The notes beneath the pieces are model-generated. The model searched no databases, was not told the origin of the DNA, and saw nothing but the letters and a program-made list of their open reading frames with translations. Positions 1-11,701 of a stretch of 64,000 nucleotides of DNA are shown piece by piece. Position numbers and translations under genes: made by a program. The stretch lies in assembly GCF_006335125.1 (NCBI RefSeq), contig NZ_VDMO01000004.1, positions 171,118 through 235,117 of the forward strand. Direction: 5' to 3'. The number at the start of each line of letters is the position of its first letter. The stretch's first letter is position 1. This DNA is from Deinococcus radiopugnans ATCC 19172. Lineage in GTDB: Bacteria; Deinococcota; Deinococci; Deinococcales; Deinococcaceae.

Positions 1-1
1 C

Positions 2-1234
<1,233 letters not shown>

Positions 1235-1252
1235 AGCCGCGCGTTCTGCGTG

Positions 1253-1281
1253 GAAGCCCCGCCCGAGTGTGGCGGGGCTTC
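1253..1281. terminator. hairpin after glnN
   Basis: An 11-bp perfect stem (GAAGCCCCGCC with GGCGGGGCTTC) around a 7-nt loop lies between the convergent glnN and DUF212 genes. There is no strong T-tract on either side, so it may be a weak or bidirectional terminator. Confidence 0.5.
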
Positions 1282-1312
1282 TCGTCTGTCCGGGCCGCTG
1301 TCTTTACAGCCT

Positions 1313-1771
1313 TTACAGCACCCGGAACGCCAGAAAACCTGCGCCGACGCCCAGCAGCAGGCCCACCAGCACCTCCAGATAGGTGTGGCCCAGCAGGACG
1401 CGCACCGGCAGGGGCGCGAAACCGGCGCGCACCACGTCGCGCAGCTCGCTGATCAGTTCGTTGAGCAGGGCGCCCTGCTGACCGCTGGCGTGCCGCACCC
1501 CGGTGGCGTCGTACATGACGATCAGCGCAAACACGGAGCTGATGGCAAACGGCGCGCTGCCCACCCCCTCGGACAGCCCGACGCCGGTGGTCAGGGCCGC
1601 CACCATGGCGCTGTGGCTGCTGGGCATGCCGCCGGTTTCCATGAAGGCGGCAGGCCGCCAGCGCCGCTCGATCAGCAGAATCAGAAAGACCTTGAACAGC
1701 TGCGCGCTCGTGGACGCCAGGATGGCGGTCCACAGCCAGCGGTTGCTCAGCAGTTCAGCGAACGAATTCAC
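1313..1771 (-). CDS. divergent PAP2 family (DUF212, YuiD-like) membrane protein
   Basis: Small integral membrane protein of about 152 residues with several hydrophobic segments. It carries the family motif METGGMPSSHSAMVAALTT, which resembles the SxxxH catalytic block of PAP2 phosphatases, and YDATGVRHASGQQ. Members are annotated as divergent PAP2 or acid phosphatase/vanadium haloperoxidase-related; no reaction has been firmly shown for this subgroup. I prefer the GTG at 1771 because an AGAGG ribosome site lies six bases before it; the TTG at 1777 touches that site directly. The 5' end overlaps the end of folD by 17 bases, suggesting cotranscription with the leftward asp23-nusB-folD set. Confidence 0.85.
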   Translation of the reverse strand: MNSFAELLSNRWLWTAILASTSAQLFKVFLILLIERRWRPAAFMETGGMPSSHSAMVAALTTGVGLSEGVGSAPFAISSVFALIVMYDATGVRHASGQQGALLNELISELRDVVRAGFAPLPVRVLLGHTYLEVLVGLLLGVGAGFLAFRVL

Positions 1772-2645
1772 CGGCAACCTCTGGGTGGGCGCGCGTGGCG
1801 TGCTGCAGTTCGGCCGCCCGCACGGTGTTCGCCAGCAACTGCGCCACGGTCATGGGGCCGACGCCGCCCGGCACCGGGGTCAGCGCCCCGGCCACCCCCG
1901 CCACGTCCGGATGAACGTCGCCCACCAGATGGCCCTTGCCGTCCGCCCCCAGCACGCGGTTGATGCCCACGTCGATGACGGTTGCCCCTGGCCTGACCAT
2001 CTCCGGCGTGACGAGGCCGGGGCTTCCGGCGGCGGCGACAAGCAGCTCGGCCTCGCGGGTCACGCGCCCCAGGTCACGGGTGCGGCTGTGGCACACCGTG
2101 ACGGTGGCGTCGCCCAGCAGCAGCAGCGCGGCCAGCGGGCGGCCCACCAGATGGCTGCGGCCCACGATCACGGCCCGCGCGCCGGCCACCGCAACCCCGT
2201 AATGCTCCAGCAGATACATGATGCCGGCAGGCGTACACGGCGTCAGCGCCGGGCGGCCCGCCCACAGCTCACCCACGTTCAGGGGATGAAAGCCGTCCAC
2301 GTCCTTGCGCGGATCGATGGCGTGCAGCACGGCAGCCTCAGCAATCTGCGCGGGCAGCGGCAACTGCACCAGAATGCCGCTGACGTCGTCGTCGCGGTTC
2401 AGGGTGTCGATCAGGGCCAGCAGCTCGGCCTGGGTGGCGCTCTCAGGCAGCGCGTGGACGGTGCTGCGCAGGCCCACCTCGCCGGCCTTGCGCGACTTGC
2501 CGCGCACGTAGCTGCGACTGGCAGGATCGTCACCCACGCACACGATCACCAGATGGGGTGAGGTGGGCAGACGCCCGGCACGGGCCGCCGCGTCCGCCAG
2601 CAGCGCGGCGGCGGCCGGCGGCCCGGCCAGCACCCGTGCGCTCAC
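1755..2645 (-). CDS. folD: bifunctional methylenetetrahydrofolate dehydrogenase / cyclohydrolase
   Basis: FolD interconverts 5,10-methylene- and 10-formyl-tetrahydrofolate with NADP, feeding purine and formyl-methionine synthesis. The 296 residues match the family length. Visible signatures are [14 protein letters not shown], holding the catalytic lysine; the NADP-binding [15 protein letters not shown]; and the C-terminal [18 protein letters not shown] block. It starts at a GTG that overlaps the TGA of nusB by four bases (GTGA), so translation is probably coupled. The order asp23-nusB-folD is seen in many Gram-positive-like genomes. Confidence 0.95.
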   Translation of the reverse strand: MSARVLAGPPAAAALLADAAARAGRLPTSPHLVIVCVGDDPASRSYVRGKSRKAGEVGLRSTVHALPESATQAELLALIDTLNRDDDVSGILVQLPLPAQIAEAAVLHAIDPRKDVDGFHPLNVGELWAGRPALTPCTPAGIMYLLEHYGVAVAGARAVIVGRSHLVGRPLAALLLLGDATVTVCHSRTRDLGRVTREAELLVAAAGSPGLVTPEMVRPGATVIDVGINRVLGADGKGHLVGDVHPDVAGVAGALTPVPGGVGPMTVAQLLANTVRAAELQHATRAHPEVAGEFVR

Positions 2646-3196
2646 CCGCGCTCCTCTGGCCCGCTCTCCCCTGCCGCGTGTCCGGGCACCGCCTGCTCCT
2701 CGTCGTCCTGTTCGTCCAGTTGCGGCGCGGCGGGGGCCGTTTTCATGTTGCGGCTCAGGCCCGCCAGCACGCCGTTGACGAAGCGGCCCGAATCGTCGCC
2801 GCCGAACTTGCGCGCGATACGCACGGCACTCTCGATCACCGGGGGGTGCGGCTCGGGGGTGTGGCCCATTTCGAAGGTCGCCAGCCGCAACACGTTCAGG
2901 TCCGTCTGGGCCATCTGCCCGAAGCTCCAGCCCCGGATGGTGCGCTGCAGCGTCTCGTCGATCTCGGCGCGGCGTGCCCCGATGCCGTCCACCAGTTCAC
3001 GGGCAAAGGTCAGGGCTTCCTCGTTCAGGCGGGGGAAGGTGTCGTCGCCGTCCCGCATCTGGCCCTCGGCACGCACAAAGACCGTGTCCAGCGGCAGATC
3101 GCCCCGGTCAGCCTCGAACAGCACGCGGAAGGCGAACTCGCGGGCGGCGCGGCGCGTCCCGACCGGCTGGGCGGCCTTCTCGCGGCGGCGGGTCAA
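2642..3196 (-). CDS. nusB: transcription antitermination factor NusB
   Basis: NusB binds boxA RNA with NusE (S10) and supports rRNA antitermination. The core begins with [20 protein letters not shown] and ends with [19 protein letters not shown], matching the NusB fold (about 130-150 residues). An acidic, glutamine-rich tail of some 30 residues follows. I chose the TTG at 3196, which overlaps the asp23 TGA as TTGA. A longer frame opens upstream, but its first 31 codons lie inside asp23 and look like a shadow translation. The product is about 184 residues. Family assignment is firm; the start is inferred from overlap. Confidence 0.88.
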   Translation of the reverse strand: MTRRREKAAQPVGTRRAAREFAFRVLFEADRGDLPLDTVFVRAEGQMRDGDDTFPRLNEEALTFARELVDGIGARRAEIDETLQRTIRGWSFGQMAQTDLNVLRLATFEMGHTPEPHPPVIESAVRIARKFGGDDSGRFVNGVLAGLSRNMKTAPAAPQLDEQDDEEQAVPGHAAGESGPEERG

Positions 3197-3573
3197 GACT
3201 TGCCCCTGGCGGCGGGCACGCACACGCCCTGCACGGTCACGTTGACGGCGCTGACCTTCAGGCCGGTCATCAGCTCGATGTTCTCGCACACGGCGCGCTG
3301 CACCTGCCGGGACACGTTCACCAGATTCTGCCCGAAATCGATGTTCAGGCCCACGTCCACGCTGACGCTGGCGCCGTCACGGCTCACGCGCAGGGCGCGG
3401 GGCTTGCGGGCGCCGCTCTGGTTGCGCAGCACCTCGCCCATGTTCAGCGGGGCCGAGGCCACTTCGGTGCCCTCGATCCCGGTGATGGTGGTGGCGGCGA
3501 TGTCCATCAGGACGCTCTTGCTGATTTCGACTTCGGAACTGGGGGTGCTGGTCTGGGTGGGGTTGCTTGCCAT
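3193..3573 (-). CDS. Asp23/Gls24 family envelope stress response protein
   Basis: Protein of 126 residues with the Asp23 fold: [21 protein letters not shown] near the N-terminus, then [22 protein letters not shown] and [20 protein letters not shown]. In Gram-positive bacteria such proteins are abundant, membrane-associated by a partner, and linked to cell-wall stress. They often stand directly before nusB, as here (four-base overlap). The ATG at 3573 is the only reasonable start. It probably begins the operon asp23-nusB-folD-DUF212. Confidence 0.9.
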   Translation of the reverse strand: MASNPTQTSTPSSEVEISKSVLMDIAATTITGIEGTEVASAPLNMGEVLRNQSGARKPRALRVSRDGASVSVDVGLNIDFGQNLVNVSRQVQRAVCENIELMTGLKVSAVNVTVQGVCVPAARGKS

Positions 3574-3695
3574 GATGGGAATGCCTCCGCGCGCGGGCCG
3601 AGTGGTGCGCCGCGCCAATACAGGCCAGTTTAGAGGCTGAGCGGGACGCGGTGGGCGGGTGGGGCCGCAGTTCAAGATCAGCCCGCCGCACGTCT

Positions 3696-5771
3696 TCAGG
3701 TCTGGGCGGACGCCTCCCCGTTTTCTACGCCCTTCTCCGCCAGCAGAGCCGCCAGTCCGGCCTCGTCCAGCACGGCCACGCCCAGTTCCTGCGCGCGGGT
3801 CAATTTGCTTCCAGCGTCCTCCCCAGCGATCAGGTACGAGGTCTTGCCGGTGACGCTGCCGGTCACGCGGCCCCCGGCGGCCTCCAGCTCGGCTTTGATG
3901 GCGTCGCGCGGACGGCCCAGGCTGCCGGTGATGACGAAGTTGAGGCCCTCCAGTTGCTCTCCGCGCCTCACCTCCTCCTCCTGCGGGTTGACGCCCGCCG
4001 CCTTGAGTTTGTTCAGGAGGGTGACGTAGCCCTCTTCTTTCAGGGCCACCGCCACACTTGCGCCGATCACCTTGCCCAGCCCCGGCACGGCCTCGATCTG
4101 CTCGGGAGTGGCCGCCATCAGCGCGTCCAGCGTGCCGAAGGCGCGGGCCAGCGCCTGGGCGTTGCGCTCGCCCACGTGATCCAGGCCCAGCGCGTTGATC
4201 AGCCGCCACAGCGGGCGGGTCTTGCTGGCCTCCAGCTCGGCCAGGATGTTGGCGGCCTTCTTCTCGCCGCCGCGCTCCAGTCCGGCCAGCGTCTCGGCGT
4301 TCAGGGCGTACAGGTCTGCTGCGTCGTGGATCAGGCCCAGCGTCAGCAGCTGCGCGATCAGCTTGCCCCCCACGCCCGCGATGTCCATGGCGCCGCGCGA
4401 CACGAAATACTCCACCAGTTTGTAGGTCTGCGCCGGGCAGGCCGGATTGGTGCAGTAGGTGTTGGCGTCCTCGGGATCGCGCGTGACCGGCTGGCCGCAC
4501 TCGGGGCAGGTGTCGGGAAAGACGAAGGGCTGGGCATCTGCCGGGCGTTTGTCCACGATCACACGCATGATCTGCGGAATCACGCCGCCGGATTTGCGCA
4601 CCACCACCGTGTCCCCAATGTGAAGATCCAGATCCCGCACGAAATCCTGGTTGTGCAGCGTGGCCTTGCTGACGGTGCTGCCCTCGATCAGGCGGGGCGA
4701 CAGGTGGGCCAGCGGCGTGAGCTTGCCGGTGCGGCCCACGTTGACCGTAATGCCCTCCAGCACGGTCTCCACCTCCTCCACCGGGAACTTGTAGGCAATC
4801 GCCCAGCGCGGGGCGCGGCTGGTGAAGCCTGCCTCCTCCTGCAGGCGCAGCGAATCGAGCTTGAACACTGTGCCGTCGGCATCGAATTCGAAGTCCTGAC
4901 GTCCGGCAGTCATGCGGGCGTGGTAATCGGCGGCGGCGGCGATGCCGCTCAGCCCCTCGCTGTGGGTGCTGATCGGAAAGCCCTGGGCGGCCAGCCACGC
5001 CAGCACCTCGCCCTGGGTAGTGGCGGGCACGCCGTCGCGCTTGCCCAGCGCGTAGAAGATGGCCTTGAGGTTGCGGGTGCGCGTGACCTCCGGGTCTTTC
5101 TGCCGCAGCGCTCCCGCCGCGCCGTTGCGGGGGTTCTTGAGCAGCGGCGTGCCCAGTTCCTCGGCCTGCGCGTTGTAGGCGGCGAAGTCCGCGCGGCTCA
5201 TGTAGACCTCGCCGCGCACCTCCAGTTCACCGCTCAGGCCGTCCAGGGCGGTGGGAATGCCCGGCACCGTCGCCACCTGCGCGGTCACGATCTCGCCGAC
5301 GGAGCCGTTGCCGCGCGTGGCGGCCCACTGCAACTGACCGTTCACGTAGTACAGGTTCACGCTCAGGCCGTCGATCTTCAGCTCGCCCGTGAACACGAAG
5401 TCGTCGTGCTCGGGGGGCAGATTCAGCGCGCGGGCCAGCTTCTCGCGCCACTCGCCCAGTTCGGCGTCGCTGAAGACGTTGTCCAGGCTGGTCATGGGGG
5501 TGGGGTGGTTCACCGGCTGGAAGGCCGTGCTGGGCGCCCCCCCCACCGCCTGCGCGGGGCTGGTGTCGCCCCCTGCCGCCTGCGCGGCCTGCTCGGCCCA
5601 TTCGGGATGCTGGGCTTCCAGGGCACGCAGGCGCCGAACCAGCGCGTCGTACTCGTTGTCGGGAATCGTGGGCGCGTCCTCTTCGTGGTACGCGCGGTTG
5701 TGGCGGGCCACGGCGGCGCTGAGACTGAGGTACTGCTCGTATTCACCGGGGGTCAACTCGGCCTGATCCAT
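3696..5771 (-). CDS. ligA: NAD-dependent DNA ligase
   Basis: LigA seals nicks in replication and repair using NAD. The 691 residues carry all domains: Ia ([12 protein letters not shown] region, here [20 protein letters not shown]); adenylation, with the nucleophilic Lys132 in GELKIDGLS; an OB fold; a Cys4 zinc site (CPECGQPV, then CTNPACP); helix-hairpin-helix repeats ([20 protein letters not shown]); and a C-terminal BRCT domain ([20 protein letters not shown]). The ATG at 5771 starts just before the conserved N-terminus; an ATG at 5870 would add 33 residues unlike the family. It is transcribed on its own or leads into asp23 122 bases downstream. Confidence 0.97.
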   Translation of the reverse strand: MDQAELTPGEYEQYLSLSAAVARHNRAYHEEDAPTIPDNEYDALVRRLRALEAQHPEWAEQAAQAAGGDTSPAQAVGGAPSTAFQPVNHPTPMTSLDNVFSDAELGEWREKLARALNLPPEHDDFVFTGELKIDGLSVNLYYVNGQLQWAATRGNGSVGEIVTAQVATVPGIPTALDGLSGELEVRGEVYMSRADFAAYNAQAEELGTPLLKNPRNGAAGALRQKDPEVTRTRNLKAIFYALGKRDGVPATTQGEVLAWLAAQGFPISTHSEGLSGIAAAADYHARMTAGRQDFEFDADGTVFKLDSLRLQEEAGFTSRAPRWAIAYKFPVEEVETVLEGITVNVGRTGKLTPLAHLSPRLIEGSTVSKATLHNQDFVRDLDLHIGDTVVVRKSGGVIPQIMRVIVDKRPADAQPFVFPDTCPECGQPVTRDPEDANTYCTNPACPAQTYKLVEYFVSRGAMDIAGVGGKLIAQLLTLGLIHDAADLYALNAETLAGLERGGEKKAANILAELEASKTRPLWRLINALGLDHVGERNAQALARAFGTLDALMAATPEQIEAVPGLGKVIGASVAVALKEEGYVTLLNKLKAAGVNPQEEEVRRGEQLEGLNFVITGSLGRPRDAIKAELEAAGGRVTGSVTGKTSYLIAGEDAGSKLTRAQELGVAVLDEAGLAALLAEKGVENGEASAQT

Positions 5772-5933
5772 GTCAGCGAGCGTAGCACCCCCGCCGGGTT
5801 CAGCTGGGAACGGAATGGAGAAGACTCCAGCGCGGCTGGCCTGGGGGCAGAACTGGCGCACCTCACCCACCCCGGCCCTCCCCCCATCAGGTGGACGTCA
5901 CCCCGATATGATCAGATGGCGGCGCAGTTTTCG

Positions 5934-5939
5934 TATACT
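5934..5939 (+). promoter_or_regulatory. -10 box of the BMP-family gene
   Basis: TATACT lies 59 bases before the ATG at 5999, in the only AT-rich stretch of the ligA/BMP divergent region. No good -35 box is seen 17 bases upstream. A GGAGG ribosome site sits at about 5988. Confidence 0.5.
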
Positions 5940-5998
5940 GTGTTCAAGCAACCTACACGCCTGCTGTCTAGGCACAGCCCCAAACTGGAGGATTCACC

Positions 5999-7108
<1,110 letters not shown>

Positions 7109-7129
7109 AGTCTCTTCCTCTCGGCGGAG

Positions 7130-7160
7130 GGCGGTCCCGTGTGGGCCGCCTTCTTCTTTT
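7130..7160 (+). terminator. rho-independent terminator after the BMP gene
   Basis: A GC-rich hairpin (GGCGG-T-CCC, loop GTGT, GGG-CCGCC) is followed directly by TTCTTCTTTT. It lies 22 bases past the stop codon. Confidence 0.85.
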
Positions 7161-7202
7161 GTGACGGGCTGACCCGACGCGCCGGTGATCTATCCTGCGG
7201 CC

Positions 7203-7997
7203 ATGTCCCGTTCAGACCGAGATGCGCTGCTGATCGTCACACCCCATCCGTCCGGCCAGCTGCCCGCCGACATCCTGCGGCAGATGCTGGGCGACGACGT
7301 GTTCGACACCCCAAAGCGCGAGGCGTTCCTGCGGCGCATCTTTCTGGACGGCGACGCCTACACCGATCTGCTGTACTCGCTGCCCGGCGCGCGACACGTT
7401 CAGGCGCCCTGGAGCCGCTTTGCCGTGGACCTGAATCGGGAGCGCGGCGACCGGGTGGACAACGGCGTGATCAAAGACACCGATTTTGACCGCCAGCCGC
7501 TGTACCCGCCCCACACCCGGCTCTTGGACGACGAGCGCGAGGCCCGCCTGCGGCACATCTGGGACCCCTTCGACGCCGCCGTGGGTGCGGAACTGTCCGG
7601 CGCGCGGCTGATGATCGTGGGCCACAGCATGGCCTCGCACGGCCCCCGGCTGGGCCAGGACACCGGCACGCCCCGCCCGGCCATCTGCCTGATGCCCGGC
7701 ACGCCGGACGCCCCCACCTTTCCGCACCAGCAGTGGCACGCGCTGCAAGGCGCCGCCGAGGATGCGTTCGGTGACGTGATCGCCGCCAGCCCCTTCGAGC
7801 GCGTGACCATCGGCGAGCCGTGGAGCACCGACACGCTGAGCCTGACGCACAGCCGGCGCAGCGGCGTACCCGCCTTCGGCATCGAGTTCAACGTGGGGCT
7901 GCATCTCCGCGACGGGCAGCCGCGCGACGACGTCATGCGGCAGATGAACGCGGCCTTCGCGAGGTTCGCGGACGCGGCGCTGGAACTGGTGAACTGA
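7203..7997 (+). CDS. N-formylglutamate amidohydrolase family protein
   Basis: Member of the HutG / FGase (DUF1487-type) amidohydrolase family, zinc enzymes that release formate from N-formylglutamate in histidine breakdown. 264 residues. Visible blocks include LLIVTPHPSGQLPADILRQM, RFAVDLNRERGD and MIVGHSMASHG (likely metal ligands), and a C-terminal GIEFNVGLHLRD. No other hut gene is near, so the pathway role is not proven. The start is the ATG at 7203: TATCCT lies six bases before it, the leaderless pattern seen in this genome. An in-frame ATG at 7185 would overlap that -10 box and is less likely. Confidence 0.82.
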   Translation: MSRSDRDALLIVTPHPSGQLPADILRQMLGDDVFDTPKREAFLRRIFLDGDAYTDLLYSLPGARHVQAPWSRFAVDLNRERGDRVDNGVIKDTDFDRQPLYPPHTRLLDDEREARLRHIWDPFDAAVGAELSGARLMIVGHSMASHGPRLGQDTGTPRPAICLMPGTPDAPTFPHQQWHALQGAAEDAFGDVIAASPFERVTIGEPWSTDTLSLTHSRRSGVPAFGIEFNVGLHLRDGQPRDDVMRQMNAAFARFADAALELVN

Positions 7998-8032
7998 AGT
8001 CCCCCTGCGTTGTCCTTTTCAGGAGTGACCCC

Positions 8033-9550
8033 ATGCTGAGAACAGTCCTTGCCGCCGCCGTCCTGAGCCTGCCTGCGCTGGGGTGGTCCTCCCTTGCCGG
8101 GGCGCAGTCCAGCCCACCCGCGCCCGTCGAGACCACCCGCACAACGTGCGGCGCGTACACTGTACAACTTCGGCAGAACGGTTTCGAGGACCCCCCCGAC
8201 AGCGCCAGCCTGCTGCTGAACGGCGTGACGCTGGCCCGCGTCAGCGACACGATGGTGAAGCTGGATTTCTGCCGCGACGTGACCGGCGACGGCATTCCGG
8301 AAGCGATGCTCACGGGATTCAGCGGCGGCGCGCACTGCTGTTTCACGCACCACCTGTACTCGCTGAGCAACCCGCCCCGGCGTGTCCTGCACGTATTCAG
8401 TGCCGACACCGATACGCTGACGCCACAGCAACTGGACGGGCAGGGCGCGCTGGAACTGCTGGGCGGCGACTGGCGCTTTGCCTACGCCTACGGCCTGCCC
8501 TTTGCCGACAGCCCGGCGTTATGGCGCATCTACTCGTTCATCGGTGGGCAGTACGTGGACAACAGCCGCGCGTATCCGGGGGTAGCCCTGCGCGAGGTGG
8601 GCCAGCCCGGACCGGACACGCGCCCCGGACAGGCGCTGTACGACTACGCCTCTCTGCTGGTGGCCGGCAAAACGGCGCGGGCCCAGACCTACCTGTCGCA
8701 GTTGCCGCCCCGGCTGCGGACCTGGCTGACCAGTTACGGTCCCGACCTCCGCCAGAACCTCTCGGACTACGGCATGTCCGACTGGCCCACACGGGCGGGC
8801 GCGGACCCGGACGCTCCCCGGACCGGCATCGGCGGCTCGTTCAGCGCGCCGGGCCGGGCAGAGTACCTGGCCGTGGTCGGTCAGGGCAAAACGGCAGCGC
8901 TGCGGCTGTATCGCCCGCAGTCGGGGGGCATCGTGGCCGGGGACGCGCTGGACACCCGCCCGCTGCCTGCAGGGGCCATCTTCGAGACCGGCTTCGCAGG
9001 GCTGAACTGGTGGCCCGCCTTCACCGTCCGCCGCGCGACGGGCCGCGACGACGCTGTGGTGTACGACGCCAGTTCCGGCAGCGTGCAGTACCCGGTGTAC
9101 CGTCTGGGCACGGCCTCGGGAACGGTCCTGAAAGACGACGCCCTGGGTGCCGCCACCCGGCTGATCGCCCAGTTGGAAGCGCTGGCCCGGCATGTGGCCT
9201 CGGGGTATGCCAGCGCGCCACGCAGCGCCGCGCAGCAGGCCGAAATCCAGCGCCGCATCGACGTGGCCGTGTCGCGTGTGCAGCCCGCGCTGGCCCTGGG
9301 CAACCTGAAGTTCGATCCGCGCAGGCTGGGCAATTTCACGGTCTCGGCCCTGGAGATGCCGCTGGACCGGGCCGACACCGCGCGGGTGGTGGCTCCGGTG
9401 ACCTTCGGTCTGGTGGCCGCCGAGCAGGACAGCGAGTACGTGACCGGCGAGCGCTCCACCCTGACCATTGACCTGACACGGGGGGCGGGCGGCTGGACCG
9501 TGACCCGCTGGGCGCTGGAGAAACGCGTGGGTGAGCCGTATGCCGAATAG
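8033..9550 (+). CDS. secreted protein of unknown function
   Basis: 505 residues, starting at an ATG with an AGGAG site eight bases upstream. A signal peptide ends near LAGAQ (residue 24). The N-terminal third holds a short block DVTGDGIPEAMLTGFSGGAH with two adjacent cysteines, like the acidic calcium-binding loops of FG-GAP or VCBS repeats. The remainder is beta-rich with no motif I recognise. It begins a chain of overlapping genes (RidA, nucleotidyltransferase, aldo/keto reductase), but its exported nature argues that the chain is a transcription unit more than a pathway. Confidence 0.8.
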   Translation: MLRTVLAAAVLSLPALGWSSLAGAQSSPPAPVETTRTTCGAYTVQLRQNGFEDPPDSASLLLNGVTLARVSDTMVKLDFCRDVTGDGIPEAMLTGFSGGAHCCFTHHLYSLSNPPRRVLHVFSADTDTLTPQQLDGQGALELLGGDWRFAYAYGLPFADSPALWRIYSFIGGQYVDNSRAYPGVALREVGQPGPDTRPGQALYDYASLLVAGKTARAQTYLSQLPPRLRTWLTSYGPDLRQNLSDYGMSDWPTRAGADPDAPRTGIGGSFSAPGRAEYLAVVGQGKTAALRLYRPQSGGIVAGDALDTRPLPAGAIFETGFAGLNWWPAFTVRRATGRDDAVVYDASSGSVQYPVYRLGTASGTVLKDDALGAATRLIAQLEALARHVASGYASAPRSAAQQAEIQRRIDVAVSRVQPALALGNLKFDPRRLGNFTVSALEMPLDRADTARVVAPVTFGLVAAEQDSEYVTGERSTLTIDLTRGAGGWTVTRWALEKRVGEPYAE

Positions 9551-9941
9551 GTCAGGAGGGGTGAGGCAGAACGTCCGGGGCACCTCGCCCTGGGAAACGA
9601 GTGTGGGCTACTCGCGCGCCGTGCGCGTGGGCAACGTGGTGCATGTGGCCGGGACCACCGCCACCGTGAACGGCGAGGTGGTGGGTGTGGGCGACCCCTA
9701 CGAGCAGACCCACGTGATTCTCGGGATCATCCACAATGCTCTGAAGGAAGCCGGGGCCGCGCTGGAAGACGTGGTGCGGACCCGCATCTTCGTCACCGAC
9801 ATCTCGCATTGGCAGGAGGTGGGCCGCGCCCACGGCGAGGTCTTCGGGCACATCCGCCCGGCGGCGACGATGGTGCAGGTGGCCGCCCTGATTGACCCGC
9901 AGCATCTGGTGGAAATCGAGGCCGAGGCCATCATTTCGTGA
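9540..9941 (+). CDS. RidA/YjgF-family protein
   Basis: RidA-type proteins hydrolyse reactive enamines/imines to protect PLP enzymes; many paralogs have other roles. The 133 residues show the usual features: a GYSRAVRVGNVVHVAGTTA strand, NALKEAGAALEDVVRTRIFV with the conserved arginine, and a C-terminal LIDPQHLVEIEAEAI with the family glutamate. It overlaps the preceding gene by 11 bases. A GTG three codons earlier is also possible. Its stop overlaps the next start (GTGA). Confidence 0.88.
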   Translation: MPNRSGGVRQNVRGTSPWETSVGYSRAVRVGNVVHVAGTTATVNGEVVGVGDPYEQTHVILGIIHNALKEAGAALEDVVRTRIFVTDISHWQEVGRAHGEVFGHIRPAATMVQVAALIDPQHLVEIEAEAIIS

Positions 9942-10726
9942 GTCTGGCCCCGGATTTGAACCGTCATGCCAAGCTGGACGCGCGGTTGCGCGACGCTCTG
10001 CGCGCCGATGAACGCATCAGCCACGCGCTGGCCTACGGCAGTTTCACGCAGGGCACGGCAGACGGGTTCAGCGATCTGGAATACTGGCTTTATCTGGCGC
10101 CAGACGCTGACTTTGACGTGTGCGGCTGGCTCGAAACGCTGACGCCCGTTCTGCACTTTGTCGTCAACGAGTTTGGCACGCCCACCGCCATCCTCTCTGG
10201 TCTGCTGCGGGTAGAACTGCACGCCGTTCCCAATACGCGCCTGGCAGGGCTGGAGGACTGGGGCAACGAACACCTCTTTCCCGAGCGGATGCTGGTCAAG
10301 GACCCGGACGGGCGCCTTCGGGCGGCGTTGCAAAAGCTAGCCGCGAAAGCCCCGCCCCACCCAGATACGCAGGCCACGCTGGACCGCCTGCTGAACTGGA
10401 TGGCTTTCGGACTAAACGTGCTGGCGCGCGGCGAGCGCATCCGGGCGCACGGGCTGCTGTGGTGGATTCAGGGCGGCCTTCTCCCGCTGGCCTCTGTGGA
10501 ATCCGGCCACACGGAATATCTGCTCAACCCAGCAAGGCTGGCCGAGCGGCGGCTAAGCGCAGACACGTTGCGGCGGTATGCCGCCATCACAGGCAGCGTG
10601 GATGATCTGGAGGCCGCCTATTCGGAGGCCGTCGGCTGGACCCTGGAACTGGCCGCAAGTCTGGGCTTGAAGGTAAATCCGGAACTGGCGCAGGATTTAA
10701 GGGAACGTGCGAGGGTGGGCGCATGA
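9938..10726 (+). CDS. nucleotidyltransferase resembling lincosamide nucleotidyltransferases
   Basis: 262 residues with a polymerase-beta type nucleotidyltransferase core: YGSFTQGTADGFSDLEYWLY near residue 33 fits the GSX10DXE pattern of Lnu(F)/Lnu(B) antibiotic-modifying enzymes, which adenylylate lincosamides. The C-terminal part is helical, as in that family. GTG start, overlapping ridA by four bases; its own stop overlaps the next gene (ATGA). It is chromosomal with the codon use of its neighbours, so it is not obviously acquired resistance. The substrate could be an antibiotic or something unrelated; only the fold is certain. Confidence 0.7.
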   Translation: MSLAPDLNRHAKLDARLRDALRADERISHALAYGSFTQGTADGFSDLEYWLYLAPDADFDVCGWLETLTPVLHFVVNEFGTPTAILSGLLRVELHAVPNTRLAGLEDWGNEHLFPERMLVKDPDGRLRAALQKLAAKAPPHPDTQATLDRLLNWMAFGLNVLARGERIRAHGLLWWIQGGLLPLASVESGHTEYLLNPARLAERRLSADTLRRYAAITGSVDDLEAAYSEAVGWTLELAASLGLKVNPELAQDLRERARVGA

Positions 10727-11670
10727 CCTCTCCCCTGCTCCCACCACATGCACCCCGCCTGGGCCTGGGGTTGGCCGCGCTGGGCCGGCCCGGCTACATC
10801 AATCTGGGCCACGGCGAGGATCTGACCGACAAGACCGTGGAGGCCATGCGGGAACACGCCTGGACCGTGCTGGACCGCGCCTGGGCCGCCGGACTGCGCT
10901 ATTTCGACGCCGCCCGCAGTTACGGACGCGCCGAGGACTTTCTGGGTGGCTGGCTGCGGGAACGCGGCTATCCAGCAACGGTGGGCAGCAAGTGGGGCTA
11001 CACCTACGTCGCCAACTGGCGAACCGACGCCGACACGCACGAGATCAAGAGCCACGATCTGGACACGCTGGACCGGCAGTGGCCCGAAACGCTTGAGGCG
11101 CTGGGCCGCCAGCCAGACCTGTACCTGATCCACTCCGCGACGCTTGCCACGGGCGTGCTGGAGGACGTGCGGGTGCTGGCACGGCTGGCCGAACGGGCGG
11201 CAGGGGGCGTGCGCGTGGGCCTGTCCACCAGCGGGCCGGGACAGGCCGAGACGTTGCGGCGAGCACTAGAGGTCGCGGTGGACGGCGTGAACCCCTTCAG
11301 CGCCGTGCAGGCCACCTGGAACCTGCTGGAGCCGTCGGCGGGGACGGCGCTGGCAGAGGCAGATGCGGCGGGCTGGGCGGTGGTGGTCAAGGAGGCGGTG
11401 GCCAATGGGCGGCTGGCCGGACGCGCCACCCTTCCCCCTGCGCTGGCCGAACTCTGCGCCGGGTTGAACGCCACCCCCGACGCGGTGGCCCTGGCCGCCG
11501 CCCTCGCTCAGCCGTGGGCCGACGGGGTGCTGAGCGGGGCAACCACGGTGGAGCAGCTGGAGAGCAATCTGCAGGCGCTGACGCTGGCGGGCGATTTCTC
11601 AGGGCTGGCCGGCCTGGCCGAGTCCCCAGCCTCCTACTGGCGCACGCGGGCCGGGCTGGCCTGGAACTGA
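10723..11670 (+). CDS. aldo/keto reductase
   Basis: NADPH-dependent oxidoreductase of the AKR superfamily, 315 residues. Visible are the AKR start PRLGLGLAALGRPGYI; the catalytic-tyrosine region FDAARSYGRAEDFLGGWL; the lysine strand VGSKWGY; the LIHSAT strand; and a late WADGVLSGATTVEQLESNL cofactor-binding block. It ends the RidA-nucleotidyltransferase-AKR chain and overlaps its upstream neighbour by ATGA. The substrate is unknown. Confidence 0.88.
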   Translation: MTSPLLPPHAPRLGLGLAALGRPGYINLGHGEDLTDKTVEAMREHAWTVLDRAWAAGLRYFDAARSYGRAEDFLGGWLRERGYPATVGSKWGYTYVANWRTDADTHEIKSHDLDTLDRQWPETLEALGRQPDLYLIHSATLATGVLEDVRVLARLAERAAGGVRVGLSTSGPGQAETLRRALEVAVDGVNPFSAVQATWNLLEPSAGTALAEADAAGWAVVVKEAVANGRLAGRATLPPALAELCAGLNATPDAVALAAALAQPWADGVLSGATTVEQLESNLQALTLAGDFSGLAGLAESPASYWRTRAGLAWN

Positions 11671-11701
11671 GGGGGAGCCCCCCTGGTCACGGCCCATTCC
11701 A

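Noticed and set aside
9938..10726. Acquired antibiotic resistance gene
   Set aside because: The core resembles Lnu enzymes, but base composition matches neighbours, no mobile element is near, and the gene overlaps both neighbours by four bases, which suggests long residence.
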